This document shows positions 1 through 10,779 of a DNA stretch of 64,000 nt, one piece after another (the stretch's first letter is position 1; each line of letters opens with the position of its first letter). This DNA is from Gibbula magus. Taxonomy: Eukaryota > Mollusca > Gastropoda > Trochida > Trochidae. The DNA is taken from the NCBI GenBank assembly GCA_936450465.1, contig OW388289.1, positions 70,492,420 through 70,556,419 of the forward strand, in the 5' to 3' direction. The translations under genes were made by a program, and so were the position numbers. The notes under the pieces were generated by a model. That model made no database searches, had not been told where the DNA came from, and was given only the letters and a program-made list of their open reading frames with translations.

Positions 1-789
1 ATTTACACTGACGGTTCTAAAGATGGACCCACAGTTGCAGCAGCAACTGTGACTCCTTCAACAACATATGCTTCAAGGCTGCATGATGGCAGCAGCATCT
101 TTACTGCAGAAGCTAAGGCCATTCTTAAGGCCGTCCATCACATTAAAAACTCAACCCCTAATAATTACATTATTTTTTCCGATTCACTTTCTTGCCTACA
201 AGCAATTAAAAACTGTAAGAGTGATCATCCAATTATCAGGGATATTTTATTACTTCATAATTCTTGTCTCCAATGTGACATCGTCTTCTGCTGGCTTCCT
301 AGCCATATGGGTATAAGAGGTAACAACAAAGCTGACTCAGCTGCTAAATCAGCATTAAACCTCAAACATATTTCTCCTACCAAAGTTCCATATACGGATT
401 CTAAACCTGCTATTAAATCTTACATTAAACAACGTTGGAAGTCCCAATGGGACCAACAACATCATAACAAACTTCACACTATTCAACCTCATTTAGGTTA
501 CAAATCTCTATCCTCTTTTACCCGGCAGGAAGCTTGTGTCCTACGACGATGTCGTATTGGACACTCTCATCTTACTCACTCATATCTTTTAAAGGGGGAA
601 GATCCCCCAGTATGTATACCCTGTCAGTGCCCTCTCACAATCAAACACATTCTATGTGAGTGTTGGGACACTGCACATATCAGGGAAACTTTTTATCCTT
701 CTATTTCAATCAATCAAGTTTTTACTCATTTCGGTGAGCATCGTGTTTTAGATTTTTTGAAGGCTATACACCTTATTGACAAATTGTAA
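1..789 (+). CDS. Non-LTR retrotransposon ORF2, C-terminal RNase H and zinc-knuckle part (5' end outside window)
   Basis: The frame is open from base 1 to the TAA ending at 789 (262 residues). It encodes a type I RNase H domain, which removes the RNA strand during reverse transcription. The catalytic carboxylates are visible: D4 in YTDGSK, E37 in FTAEAKAI, D61 in FSDSLSC and D112 in GNNKAD, with the usual histidine in WLPSHMG just before the last Asp. A Cys-His cluster follows near residues 204-222 (CIPCQC, then KHILCEC), typical of the C-terminus of RNase-H-bearing LINEs (I/Nimb-like and relatives). The reverse transcriptase lies upstream of the window. There are no internal stops, so this copy is young or recently active. 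The exact clade is not certain. Confidence 0.9.
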   Translation: MYTDGSKDGPTVAAATVTPSTTYASRLHDGSSIFTAEAKAILKAVHHIKNSTPNNYIIFSDSLSCLQAIKNCKSDHPIIRDILLLHNSCLQCDIVFCWLPSHMGIRGNNKADSAAKSALNLKHISPTKVPYTDSKPAIKSYIKQRWKSQWDQQHHNKLHTIQPHLGYKSLSSFTRQEACVLRRCRIGHSHLTHSYLLKGEDPPVCIPCQCPLTIKHILCECWDTAHIRETFYPSISINQVFTHFGEHRVLDFLKAIHLIDKL

Positions 790-988
790 ATTTTAACTTT
801 TCATTATCAGCTTTTATTCAACTTGTGATAATACGCTGATGTTTTTACGGCCTTCGTGTCGTGTTCTGTTTTTCAATTGCAATTTTCATTTTTAAATTAG
901 GCAAATAAATTAAATATCTCGCCGCTAATGGCTGCAATACTGCCGAAGCGGCGTTAAACAATAACTCACTCACTCACTCTCTTATGAA
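790..988 (+). mobile_element. 3' UTR and (ACTC)n tail of the LINE at 1-789
   Basis: The AT-rich trailer follows the stop codon directly. It contains the phrase GCGGCGTTAAACAATAACTC and ends in ACTCACTCACTC, a short simple-repeat tail of the kind such LINEs carry instead of poly(A). The end of the element is placed at this tail. Confidence 0.75.
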
Positions 989-1084
989 AACCACATATAA
1001 ACCACTTTTATTAAACTTGGCAAAATTCGTTAAAGAAGGTCTGTGTAAGTTTTAATCTATATGAAACCATAAACAACACATAAT

Positions 1085-1222
1085 TATGTATACGGCACAT
1101 TATTCCAATTTGTAAATATATGTATGTATATATATATGTGTATATAATGTACTTGACTGTTCTCTATGTCACTAATGTGAATTACGAGAAATAAAATTCT
1201 GTTCTGTTCTGTTCTGTTCTGA
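1085..1222 (+). mobile_element. 3' end of a second LINE with (TTCTG)n tail
   Basis: An AT-rich stretch with a TATATATG microsatellite runs into ACGAGAAATAAAATTCTG, followed by about five tandem TTCTG units. An AATAAA signal just before a short tandem tail is characteristic of LINE 3' ends in invertebrates. No coding part is present, so this is a severely 5'-truncated copy or a second element abutting the first. The 5' limit is arbitrary. Confidence 0.5.
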
Positions 1223-2565
1223 TGAGAGATAATCGGAGATATTAAAGACGAATTTCAACTTTGATGTCCGACGTCAAAGGACAAAAGGAGATGACGTACC
1301 AGGGAAAGCAAGATCGAGCTTTTCAATGAAATGAATGTTTCATTGTGTATTTCGGATAATGGTAAATTGGAAAAAGTAACAATATTTACATATACTAGCA
1401 GGGGGAATACGTCTATAAGCGCAAATTACATGAACGTGATATTGTTTATCTAACCTGTAAGGATCGGCAGATATATTGCTGCTAGTTGTGGTTCCGTAGG
1501 CATTGGCGTCGGTGTTCCAATCGTTTCTGAAGAATAATTCTAAAACTACTTAACCTTCCTCCACCAAAGTTGGTATACTGCTTCTCCATGTTACATAGAT
1601 ATGCCTTTTGTAAGATTCTCAAGCTGTTCACTCTACAGATTTAGAAAACTCTCGTTCAGTTTACCATTGATGCAATAAGAGAGTTGTTTTGAATTTTGAA
1701 GTCTGGTTCGCGATCGAGGACATAAATATCATAATGGGATTCAAAATTCACAAGAAATATTTTGCATTTAGGAGCAGGTTGCGAGTTAAAATGAAAACCA
1801 ATATGGCGAGGGATGTTGCAGATCATGGCTTCGTGATTAACATTATTATGATAAACCAAACACACGTGTTACGAGTACTTACGGATAATGGGATTACACG
1901 GATTATGTTCACAGATAATTAAAGCCTTTTCACATCATTCTGACTGTCATATAGACAAGTGCTTGTTTAGATAATGACAAGTTGCGGATGAATACGATGT
2001 TTTGCTCAAAATGCAATATAATGATAGAGACATTTCAAATATAATGATTGCGACATTGCAAATACTAATCGACACACCGTTGGTATAATAAGAAAATCAA
2101 ATCTGTTTAACTAGACACGGTCATTTGTTATTGTTATTTATGAACATGTAAGATATAATTTCATATAAGCTTTTTTACTTAAAGCTTCGGAGATTTCAAT
2201 TTGCTTGTCGTGTGTGTACATTGAACAATATTATCATTTTCAATTATATCATTTGAAAATAATGGATTGGTCATTGTATTTGTAGAGTAGTAATCTTCTT
2301 TTTACGTCCATAGTCTAGTCGCAACACGATTATGTTCAATTTATCATTGCTTTTATTGTTCTCAAGTTTAATGTCCTACAATTTTATTTTTATTTTATTT
2401 TTATACATGAAAATAATCATTTAGTAAACTAGTTGCATACGGAAAAGCGAAGGCATGGATACCATATTAACTGGTAATAAGTATATTGCTTGCGACACTG
2501 CTCTCTGCGGAGTGTCTGTTTGAAATATTGCCGGAAACGAAACAATTGATACAGTGAGGTGATTT
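1223..2565. other. AT-rich stretch, no gene recognised
   Basis: Short overlapping open frames occur on both strands (for example 1656-1922) but have no recognisable domain. No tandem or inverted repeat was noticed. Confidence 0.5.
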
Positions 2566-2569
2566 GGGG

Positions 2570-2745
2570 TTTAATTTCGCTTTCAAGAATAGTTCACTTA
2601 TACTCCGGCTGATTAAGCCCGCAACACCATATTGCCATGCATTGCGGTGAAATCTGCGAGCATCGACTTGAACTTGCGAACCATTGGTGATACTGCGCTA
2701 ATATTCAGTGCAGCATTGCACCCAAACCTTACCGCGTGTAGAACA
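2570..2745 (+). repeat. Array block N, copy 0
   Basis: This aligns by eye with 36660-36850 and 47145-47320. The shared core includes CTTTCAAGA, the phrase TTAAGCCCGCAA and then GGTGAAATCTGCGAGCATCG (2648-2667). It is the most distant of the three copies and the first recognisable piece of the paralogous array. It lies just upstream of block C, which suggests it is the tail of a unit that starts before 2570. Confidence 0.55.
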
Positions 2746-3694
2746 GTTCTCTATAGTTTGTATAGTATCTACGTGTAGATGTACATATTAATTCCTTCTG
2801 ATATGTATTTTTGGCTTTGGTAAGTCCACTCAATATCCAGCATATACACTGTAGTTAAAATGCCAGGAAAACTAGTTCACAATGAATTCAGAATATAAGG
2901 ATTCATCGAAGCTGTAACCTCAAGATCGTCGAGGATTGGGATCATGTACCTGGAGCATCACGATCGATGCCTTCAAATTAGTGGTCATCTTGAATGCCTG
3001 TCTGCATCTATCTTACTATCTTACCTCCCCCAATTAAATTCAATTATTTAGAGATCAAGAGTTAATGTTATTACATCACACAATGTTCGAATGCTTGATA
3101 ATGATTTGCCTGCTAAGACAACAATGCTAACATTTCCCTGTGGATATTTCATATTGATGAAATACATGTGCACATTGCCTGTGATGCATATATAAGAGTA
3201 ACCAAGTGGGAAATGCTACATTGAATGTGTAACTGGCGTAATTGTTTAAAGACACCCGAAAGCACAAATTGAATAATAATTGGATTTCCTCTTCTGAAAG
3301 CAATTTTCTCCAGTTAAACAATGCACTTAGGATTTCTAACAGGCAGAGGTAAACTTGAACATTAACTCGAATAGATCGATATAAGAGAAAAACTCGAATA
3401 TTCAAATGATTTTTTCAACGAAGTCTACTGTGCAAAATGAGCAACACGGTGTGCAGAATCCTAATTCCATGTCATGACAATGCTTCATGTGTTTCACAGA
3501 CTACTGGCGTTGTGTTCTAATTACATTCCTAACTTGATACTGCGGACTTGATTAAGAAATCCACATGATTAAACGTCAAGAAATAAATTCATTTCGTTTA
3601 TACCATTCGGACAAGGGTTTTATTATAGGAGAAATCGTACGAAATTACAACAAAAATCATCACAAATAATACTTATCTTTTCATCTTATAATCA

Positions 3695-3890
3695 TTACTT
3701 TAAGATAAACACAAAGGATACATCCCTATTTGATGTCAGCGGGAATCTGAGATCTCCAAGACAATCTCGGATTCTGATCTTTCGAGTAAAGGCGTCAAAG
3801 GTGGAACATGTCGATGAAATTATGAGATACGAGGCACTCTTGTGTAGGGTTGTGTGTGATGTCTGGCTTCTGAGATGTTTACTCTACACG
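3695..3890 (+). repeat. Array block C, copy 1
   Basis: The order AACACAAAGGATACATC, TTTGATGT, GATCTCC, ATTCTGATCTT and TGTGTGATGTC matches the blocks at 18085-18270 and 23750-23910, and more weakly those at 33145-33270 and 43720-43850. No reading frame stays open across the copies, so the conservation does not look coding. Confidence 0.6.
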
Positions 3891-3899
3891 TTGTTAATG

Positions 3900-5320
3900 C
3901 TGTTTTTAAAATAGCGATATACCATTTGTAAATGTTTTGCCGATACATAAGTAACGCTTATCATGAGCAAGTTTCTGTTTTAAGTTGCATACGCATGTGA
4001 ACATTATATTACAGCAGTAATTATCCAAGACATTAAATAATAAGATGCTGAATTTGTAGATTAAATAATATATCAAGCTTCAAAACACTTGTGTTTAATA
4101 TTTCTTAAATTGGATAAAATGAGCTTAACATATCTACTGATATAAATGGTCAAGTAAGTTAGTTGTACGTTTGTTTTATATGATACTAAGTAAAAGAAGA
4201 AGTCAATTAACACTTGACCATAGAGATGCACATCTAATACTTGATTAAGAATATCATGTGTACATATGTATATACTGGCATTGTATTCGAAAAGACCAAA
4301 CATTCTCAGTTTCTGGCAACGTTGTATGTGTTAAAGATACTGACTAACACTTAAAGTTTCTAGCATGTCTCTAGGATTAAAGATACCCAAAGGGTAACGC
4401 TCACGAGAGAGGTTTTTTAGGTCGATTTCGAGTTTGAAGAACTCTTAAAGTTAGGGGCGACATATGGTCGAAATCAGTCGGGTACGTGCGTTTATTTGTG
4501 AATGTGACTGATATGGCTGCCCTTGCTCCTTTACTCTATGTAATATAGGGTGTAGGGTTTTTACCTTCGTTTAACCTACCGTTTTAATTACGATACCGAG
4601 TCCCTTTGAATAAAACCCAAAGATTCAAAGTGATAGTATGCAGTGATGGGCCATTTCCCTTCAACTTAATCAAACACAGGTGATATCTTGTTTGCTATTC
4701 GACTGCAAACTGGAACTTATAGTTGATTGCTACTGAACAGTTGATTTGAAAGCGAATGGCCAGCATCATTCCATCATATAAACAAGAAAGATTTTTCAGA
4801 AGAGATCTTCAAATCCTATTTTTTCACGTAAAAAGTGAGCCCCAACCCTGACGGTAACTCTTATCTCACCACTTTTCTGTCTGCCATTCAGGCTACTAGA
4901 CGTGTTTCAGAATATTGGTTTTCCTTGTTAAAAGCTTTCTGTTAGCTCTGGTAAAAAAAATAATTCTTCGGTGACTTGGCTTTTGCTTTACATGGCGGGA
5001 AAAGGCACCCAAACACCATCTTCCCTATTCGTATTTGTCTTTCATAATTTCGTATTTGATTAGCTTGAGATATTCCGCCATGTTATGTGTATTTACAGTG
5101 GAGAGTGGGATATCCTTTCTTTACGGGAAGGTTATAGCTCTCTCGGCTTTTTGTTTACATACTCATTAGTCGTACCCCGGTATTACAATGCTTGTTTACA
5201 TTTATGTTCTTGCATTCATTGCCAATCCCCAGTTTTGTTTAGTCATAATCATAAACAGAAACATATGTACATCCTCAATGTATAAACTTAGTTTTTCGGG
5301 AACTTGTTTGGTTATTTTCC
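3900..5320. other. Intergenic stretch, possible splice signals only
   Basis: No domain or repeat was recognised. Around 4400-4650 and 4850-4920 the base composition is less AT-rich than the surroundings, and TTTCTGTCTGCCATTCAG (near 4874-4891) resembles a splice acceptor. These could belong to the gene suggested by the candidate exon at 5327, but no exon chain could be built. Confidence 0.3.
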
Positions 5321-5326
5321 TTTCAG

Positions 5327-5478
5327 CTGCAAAACCCGCAAAGCACCTGTCGCTGTCTGAAAACACCCTTTCACCCTTTAGTTCACCAACCTATCGCCGG
5401 GTTCGGAGAAACGCTACGACCTATCAACGCAAGGATCATCAAGTCTCTGTCAACACATTTGACCAGACATCTATCTGA
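5327..5478 (+). CDS. Candidate terminal coding exon of an unseen gene
   Basis: A polypyrimidine tract ending TTATTTTCCTTTCAG directly precedes about 50 open codons that end in TGA at 5476-5478. The peptide is hydrophilic and rich in Ser, Thr and basic residues (HLSLSENTLSPFSSP, then YRRVRRNATTYQRKDH), and ends NTFDQTSI. It looks like a cytoplasmic tail and has no domain I recognise. The acceptor implies that two bases complete a codon begun in the previous exon (phase 1). Codon composition is clearly less AT-rich than the flanks. A possible 3' UTR runs to an AATAAA at 5870-5875. Chance similarity to an exon remains possible. Confidence 0.35.
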
Positions 5479-5895
5479 GTATACTCTGAAGAACAAGGTC
5501 AAGTCCTGTCAACCAACAACAACAACGCACGCCAATGACAACTCCAAGAAGCGATTTACATTAGAAGGGAACAGCCATAAACAACCGGGGCATCTTCCTA
5601 CCATGTGCTAGAAGGAGGAGGACAATGCATGTTACGTGATATACACTGCCCTCCTTGTTTATCACCTAGCGGCAAAAGTTACTTAAATCAATCAGAGTTA
5701 CCACCCTTGGCCATGTGCTTTTGTCTGTATGTACTTCCTGTCTAGGAGTAAAATTATGAAGCAACCCCGCACCTTGTTTTCTAATATAAGAAGACACGAA
5801 ACAATCTAGTGAGCACCACAATAGCACTCACCTTATCATACATTCACTCCTCTCTGAGTCTCTCTACAAAATAAAACCTATCAGCTCCAATCAAC
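5479..5895 (+). other. Possible 3' UTR with AATAAA signal
   Basis: This is moderately AT-rich sequence after the stop of the candidate exon, with an AATAAA hexamer at 5870-5875. Its role depends entirely on whether the exon is real. Confidence 0.25.
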
Positions 5896-5994
5896 ATCCA
5901 ACCACTTAAAAGCAACAGGAATCGACAATTGGCCTATCTTCCAATCAACTAACATTGTTTCTTTTCAATTTCAATAAAGCCAATTGGCCTCCCT

Positions 5995-6248
5995 TTGTAC
6001 AACTTCCAAATGCAAGGCATAACTTTGCCAGTCTGCATTACTGGCTGATTTAAGCCTTGCGGTATTTCCCTAGCTTTGTTGTGCCTATATAGTGAATCGC
6101 TGCACCATAAATACATAGTGGGCCTGGATTTTCTAAGCACAGCTTTCTTAAGGAAATACTGCAAGGCCTAAATCATCCAGTAACACTGTGTATCATCGTA
6201 CACCAGAAGTAGAGAGGTGTACATCGATGATATGTTTGTAGAGAGGAG
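5995..6248 (+). repeat. Left arm of a large inverted repeat (partner 9073-9190), split by a MITE
   Basis: The phrases TGCAAGGCATAACT and CCAGTCTGCATTACT (6008-6045), then CACTGTGTATCATCGTACAC and GAGAGGTGTACATCGATGAT (6184-6235), match the reverse complement of 9073-9190 at most positions. The partner arm lacks the 6046-6172 insert, so the insert came later. The two arms enclose about 2.8 kb, including the CpG-rich block at 7110-8110. Confidence 0.7.
6046..6172. mobile_element. Short foldback MITE inside an inverted-repeat arm
   Basis: The arms GATTTAAGCCTTGCGGTATT (left) and the complement of AATACTGCAAGGCCTAAATC (right) form an imperfect 27-bp terminal inverted repeat around a core of about 70 bp. 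The paralogous arm at 9073-9190 shows the empty site, which independently supports a discrete insertion. It has no coding capacity. Confidence 0.6.
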
Positions 6249-7109
6249 GAACATAGCTCCATTTTCAGCTTTATTTAGAAATAACATCAACGACTGATAA
6301 TTATCACAATATATTTTGCCTTGAATTTTTTCTTTCGCGTATAGATAAAGAACAACATTGCTTGTGGATTATTATATATACGTATAGCATTGTATTTTCG
6401 CGTTGCTCAGTCTGGAGGTTGTCTTTTGGGTGGCATATGTTCACATATTTGGATCATTTCTTAAAAATATATGTTACATTCTGATTCACTCACACGAGAA
6501 ATGTCATTACTAAGCACCATATTTGCCTGACGCAGTGTGAATTCTATCAATATGCTGTTCAAGTTTTGTTATTTCAGTCTGTAAAACATCGGTATGGATT
6601 TTCCTTTGTGTACAGTTTGTAGATATTTTGTGTACCGTTGGTAGTATTTTTACGGAATAATGTAATTCATCTGTATCATCCGTATCCTTCATTTCGAGGT
6701 CTCAAAGGGGTGACAAATTGTAAACAAATTATTCATTATGTATATTTTAAGAACTGTGACAAGAAGGATATACTTTTTATGACATTATCAACCATGCCTT
6801 TAAAACACACCCTGAAAGAAAAATCGTGATTCTGAAAAGATTGAGCATCACAGCAAAGACTTCAGTAACTGAAGCTCGCTTTGTAGTCGAGAGTGCCTTA
6901 AAGTCCTGTCATAACAAAGATACGTTACTCGCTCCGCTACTCGTTAGTCAAATACTAATCGATACATTTAGGGGGAGCATTTACTCAGCGGTCAAACAGA
7001 AATGATCAGAAGAGTATAGAAAGTAATAAGATAATAATAAAATAGCATTGGGTAACAAAGGATAGATCTAACAATTGGTCTGCTATCAATTAACTAATTA
7101 AATGAGAGA
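6249..7109. other. No gene recognised between left arm and CpG-rich block
   Basis: AT-rich sequence with only short chance frames and no repeat noticed. Confidence 0.4.
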
Positions 7110-8112
7110 GAAAAGCCTCGCTCCCAACCCACCGTGCGTGTTTTTGTCCGTTCGTTTTTTGGGGAGGCCACGTTTCTGAAAAACGTGGGGAGGAAGTGGG
7201 AAACGCAGGGAGGGAGCAAAATTGACGCACGTCACATGCAAGGTGTAAGTACGTCGTCCGCACGAAATGCCTGGCCGTGATCTGCTACGTGCATCGTACG
7301 TTGCGCACGTGGTAAGTGCGTTGGAAGTGCTTACAACGTACTTACACCTTGCGCGTGACGTACGATTGTCACGCTAACGTACGGATACCGTACTTACATG
7401 TGCTGCACACGCACGAAGTCCTTACTTACACGCACGGTGTAAATGCGTGCAAGTGCCATGAACTTAAGTTTTTCAGGCCGATTTCAGGCACCCATGTGGT
7501 AGGGGTATAGGGCGACCTTCAGGGGTTCTCTCTCAGTGCTGCTGCCTCAAAATGCCGCCCATTAAAACTCAGAGACTCCCGCTTCTGATGCTGCAAGAGC
7601 AGCTTCAAATGGCAGCGCATAATAACTGCAGTAATCAGTGCGCACAACGTACGTTGTAATTGCGGAGCACGTACTTACTCGGCACTGGCAACGTGAGTGT
7701 TGCATGCTCATTTGTCAGTTGAACTGCGGAAGTGCCGAGTAAGCACGGACGCCGCACTGGCAACGCAGTTGCAACGTGCGGAGCACGCACGTGCTAAGTA
7801 CGTCGTCCGTGGAGTATGTGTCCATGTAAAAACTTAAAACACTTACAGAGCCTGTGCGTTGTGCGCACAGTGTCCGTAGAATGCAAGCACGGAAGTCGTA
7901 CGTGTGAAAAATACGCAGTCACACGCAGCTCGCACGCAGCGAAAGTTCTGCATGCACTAAAGCGCTACGGCGTGTCTGCGTGCTCCCAAAACCGTACGGT
8001 GTTGGTACTTACAACGTACGGCTACCACTATTCTACCCACGTTTTTACACGTAGACAGCACGCACTTGCAAGTACGGCGGGTTGTGACCGCCGCTAAAGA
8101 GTGCGAGAGAGA
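7110..8112. repeat. CpG-rich, palindrome-rich block
   Basis: About 1 kb is strikingly richer in GC and CpG than the rest of the window. GTAAGTACG and its complement CGTACTTAC recur, along with GCACGTAC-like words. An inverted repeat pairs 7226-7257 with 7334-7365 around CAAGGTGTAAGTACGT. TAAGTACGTCGTCCG occurs twice in direct orientation (7246-7260, 7796-7810). The palindrome CCACGTTTCTGAAAAACGTGG lies near 7168-7188. Open frames here show no domain. A MITE or foldback element, a satellite fragment or an unmethylated regulatory island are all possible; the repeat structure favours a transposable element. Confidence 0.55.
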
Positions 8113-8114
8113 GC

Positions 8115-9070
8115 ACAATATATAGAATGGTTTCTGTTGCTGATACATTAAAAAGAGCGTTTCCGTTGATAAAATGTGAGTATAAAGCATTGCTTGTTAT
8201 TATGTCTTTCTTGGAGAAGTCCATTAGGTTCTAAATTACGGTAAAGGATTTAACATGCAAGTAAAGACCGGTAAATCTAGATCATTGACGGATGATGTCA
8301 CACGGAGTACAGAAATGCCCCCTTGTGTGACAGAACAATTAAAGGAATATTGAAAATTACAACAAAAATATCTATCGTTCAATGATGTCAGCTGACCAGT
8401 TTCCGATCTGGAATATCGCATTTTTGCTGTTTTACGGATGTGCTCTGGTCATATATTCTTGGACATATTTTGAAACCACACAAATGATATTCTTTCTCAG
8501 TGCAAACCTGGCCATCAATGAGTCATCAGTTTGTTTGTGTTTTGTTTTCAAAACTTCCAGAAACTAATGAGCCTATTTCGTGGGAAGCTCATGATAACAT
8601 ACACAGTACGTTTATATCGAACATAACCTGTAAGTGATGCAGAAACAATATGTTTTACGTGAAGAATTGCTTTTGTGTGTCAGAAATGTTTTGTTGATTA
8701 CTTATGTAAATCTACAAGCGGTACATCAACCAAAACTACAAACTGTACATACCGCTCTAGAAAACAACCTGAAACCATTTCCTAGGCATGGGTTCTTTTT
8801 CGCAGAAGTCAAGTTATGCATACCAGCGAATCTTATTTAAACAATTTTAATAAATGTTGGTCAAGTTTTCATGTAAAACATCTCAATCGCATCAAAATTG
8901 TCGATAGGGTCGATGAGCAAAGCAAGTTTTGGATTATTTATATATGCAGTAGTACATTGAAACAACCTTCAGCATTCACAAAATGTATCATTTCCCTAAT
9001 GCATTCATTACGGTGTACAAAACTTAATAATCAATAGGATAGATCGGCTGTTACATACCGTGTGTTTTGT
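8115..9070. other. No gene recognised between CpG-rich block and right arm
   Basis: AT-rich sequence. Several 60-75 codon frames occur but show no domain, no splice pattern and no counterpart elsewhere in the window. Confidence 0.4.
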
Positions 9071-9072
9071 TT

Positions 9073-9190
9073 TCTACTTCTCTCTACAAACATATCATCG
9101 ATGTACACCTCTCTAGTTCCGGTGTACGATGATACACAGTGAGTGATGGAGACTGGCAGGAGTTATGCCTTGCATTGGGAAGGCACTCCC
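9073..9190 (-). repeat. Right arm of the inverted repeat (partner 5995-6248)
   Basis: CTCTCTACAAACATATCATC through GTACGATGATACACAG is the complement of 6184-6248, and GACTGGCAGGAGTTATGCCTTGCATT continues the match to 6008-6045 without the MITE present in the left arm. The arms may be two copies of one dispersed element in opposite orientation, or the ends of one composite element. Confidence 0.7.
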
Positions 9191-9794
9191 CTAATGTTTG
9201 TATTACAAATGCCCATTGTATACCATTCTCATGTATTTGTAATCTCCCTGATTGAGTTCCCGTTGCTTTGGTGATTGTGCAATTTACAAGCCCCGAAAAC
9301 CCTCATTATTGTTACCCTTGTTTGTGTGTTCTACTTCATACATATATGCAATAAGAAAATCCGTTTTATGACATCACATTCATTGGCGCGGTCTAGTCGT
9401 AGATGTATTTGAAGCAAAATTACATCGGATTGTTGTGATATAATTATTTTGAGCTTGTCATGTTGTAGATGAAAGATTTTGCTGGCGATTGATGTATTTC
9501 ATGTGTGTTAAAACAAATACTTTTGTATTTGAAACATAACATACTCCTTGCATCAAAGGGGATGTGTCAATTCATTGGATAAGATTGATTGCATGTTTTT
9601 GTGACGTATTCTGTCTTTGTTTGTGATTACTTCTGACTTTTATTCATCATTAATATAGAACTCTGATTAGAACATAATGGAGATTTACTGTTACGTCAAC
9701 ATGAATGATGCATCATGTTGACCAAGACCATCAACTAGATATTTATGGGCATATATGGGAACCTTTTCAATCTGATATTGAGATTGATGTCTAC

Positions 9795-9930
9795 TATAAA
9801 TGACTTGTAAGGAATAATACATTGCATGCAAGTCACATGAAAGGAAGAATGAATCAGGTAAACTGCTTATTATTCGATAATTTAGGATTATTAACGTGTT
9901 TCCTGTTCAAACATGTTTCTCCAAAATCGA
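9795..9930 (+). repeat. Array block M, copy 1
   Basis: ACTATAAATGAC, then TACATTGCATGCAAGTCACA and GAATGAATCAGGTAAACTGC, match 20690-20765 nearly base for base. Similarity continues through GTGTTTCCTGTT and the A-rich tail. A third, weaker copy lies at 49035-49080. Confidence 0.65.
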
Positions 9931-10778
9931 CGGAACATATATATATATTAAGCACCCCAAATATTAAAAAAGTAAAATGTGACGATGTCGGAGCTTATGC
10001 AATCTGGACATAAGAAAAGTAGATTTTGTGACAGCCTTCTTCAAAGAAAAATGACGTTAATTACAAATGTTAAGAAATTAGTCTGAAATTGTGACCACCT
10101 CTTGTCATTTTGTCTCACCTACGTATTAAAATCTAAGTTTCAGATATCAAAACCATCATTTGGGTTACCGAGTTGACTTTCACACATCAATACATATTTT
10201 TTCAACTGGTTGGTGAACTGTCATCCTTCCAACAATCATAGACAACGTTTGGTACAAAAGGCTTTAAACGTACGATTTGTGAATGCATTTTTATTCTTTT
10301 CAAATCAAACCATTAATTAAACTCCTCTCTTTGTTATAGAGGGTTCATTACACTCACTTAACATTGACGAGATTTCGTCAGAAGGCCACGTTTAATTTAT
10401 TATCTTTTTTCAAATGCGTTGCTTATGAAGGTTCAAAGTACTGTTACTACGTATACTGACTTTTGACGAAAAGGCGGATACTAGTTTGACTTGAAAGAAT
10501 GGACTAATCACAGTACAACAACCAATATTCACTTTCATTTCTTAGTTTAAGGTAACTTGGTTTTGTGGAGACCAACATACCAACATTTTATAAATGCAAA
10601 TATCGAAAGGAAGTGAAACGTTATCTAAATGAATATTTCTTTCTTAAACTGTCAGATCATGATTCTATTGTTCCACATGGGTACTTTTACTGACACATTG
10701 AATTATCAGACAACTTTTGCTGGTGACAAAACGCGGTCGTGCTTAACTTTTTTCTATATGTATACATTCCATTTGAAA
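9931..10778. other. No gene recognised
   Basis: AT-rich intergenic sequence bounded on the right by the Helitron terminus at 10780. Nothing structured was noticed. Confidence 0.4.
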
Positions 10779-10779
10779 A

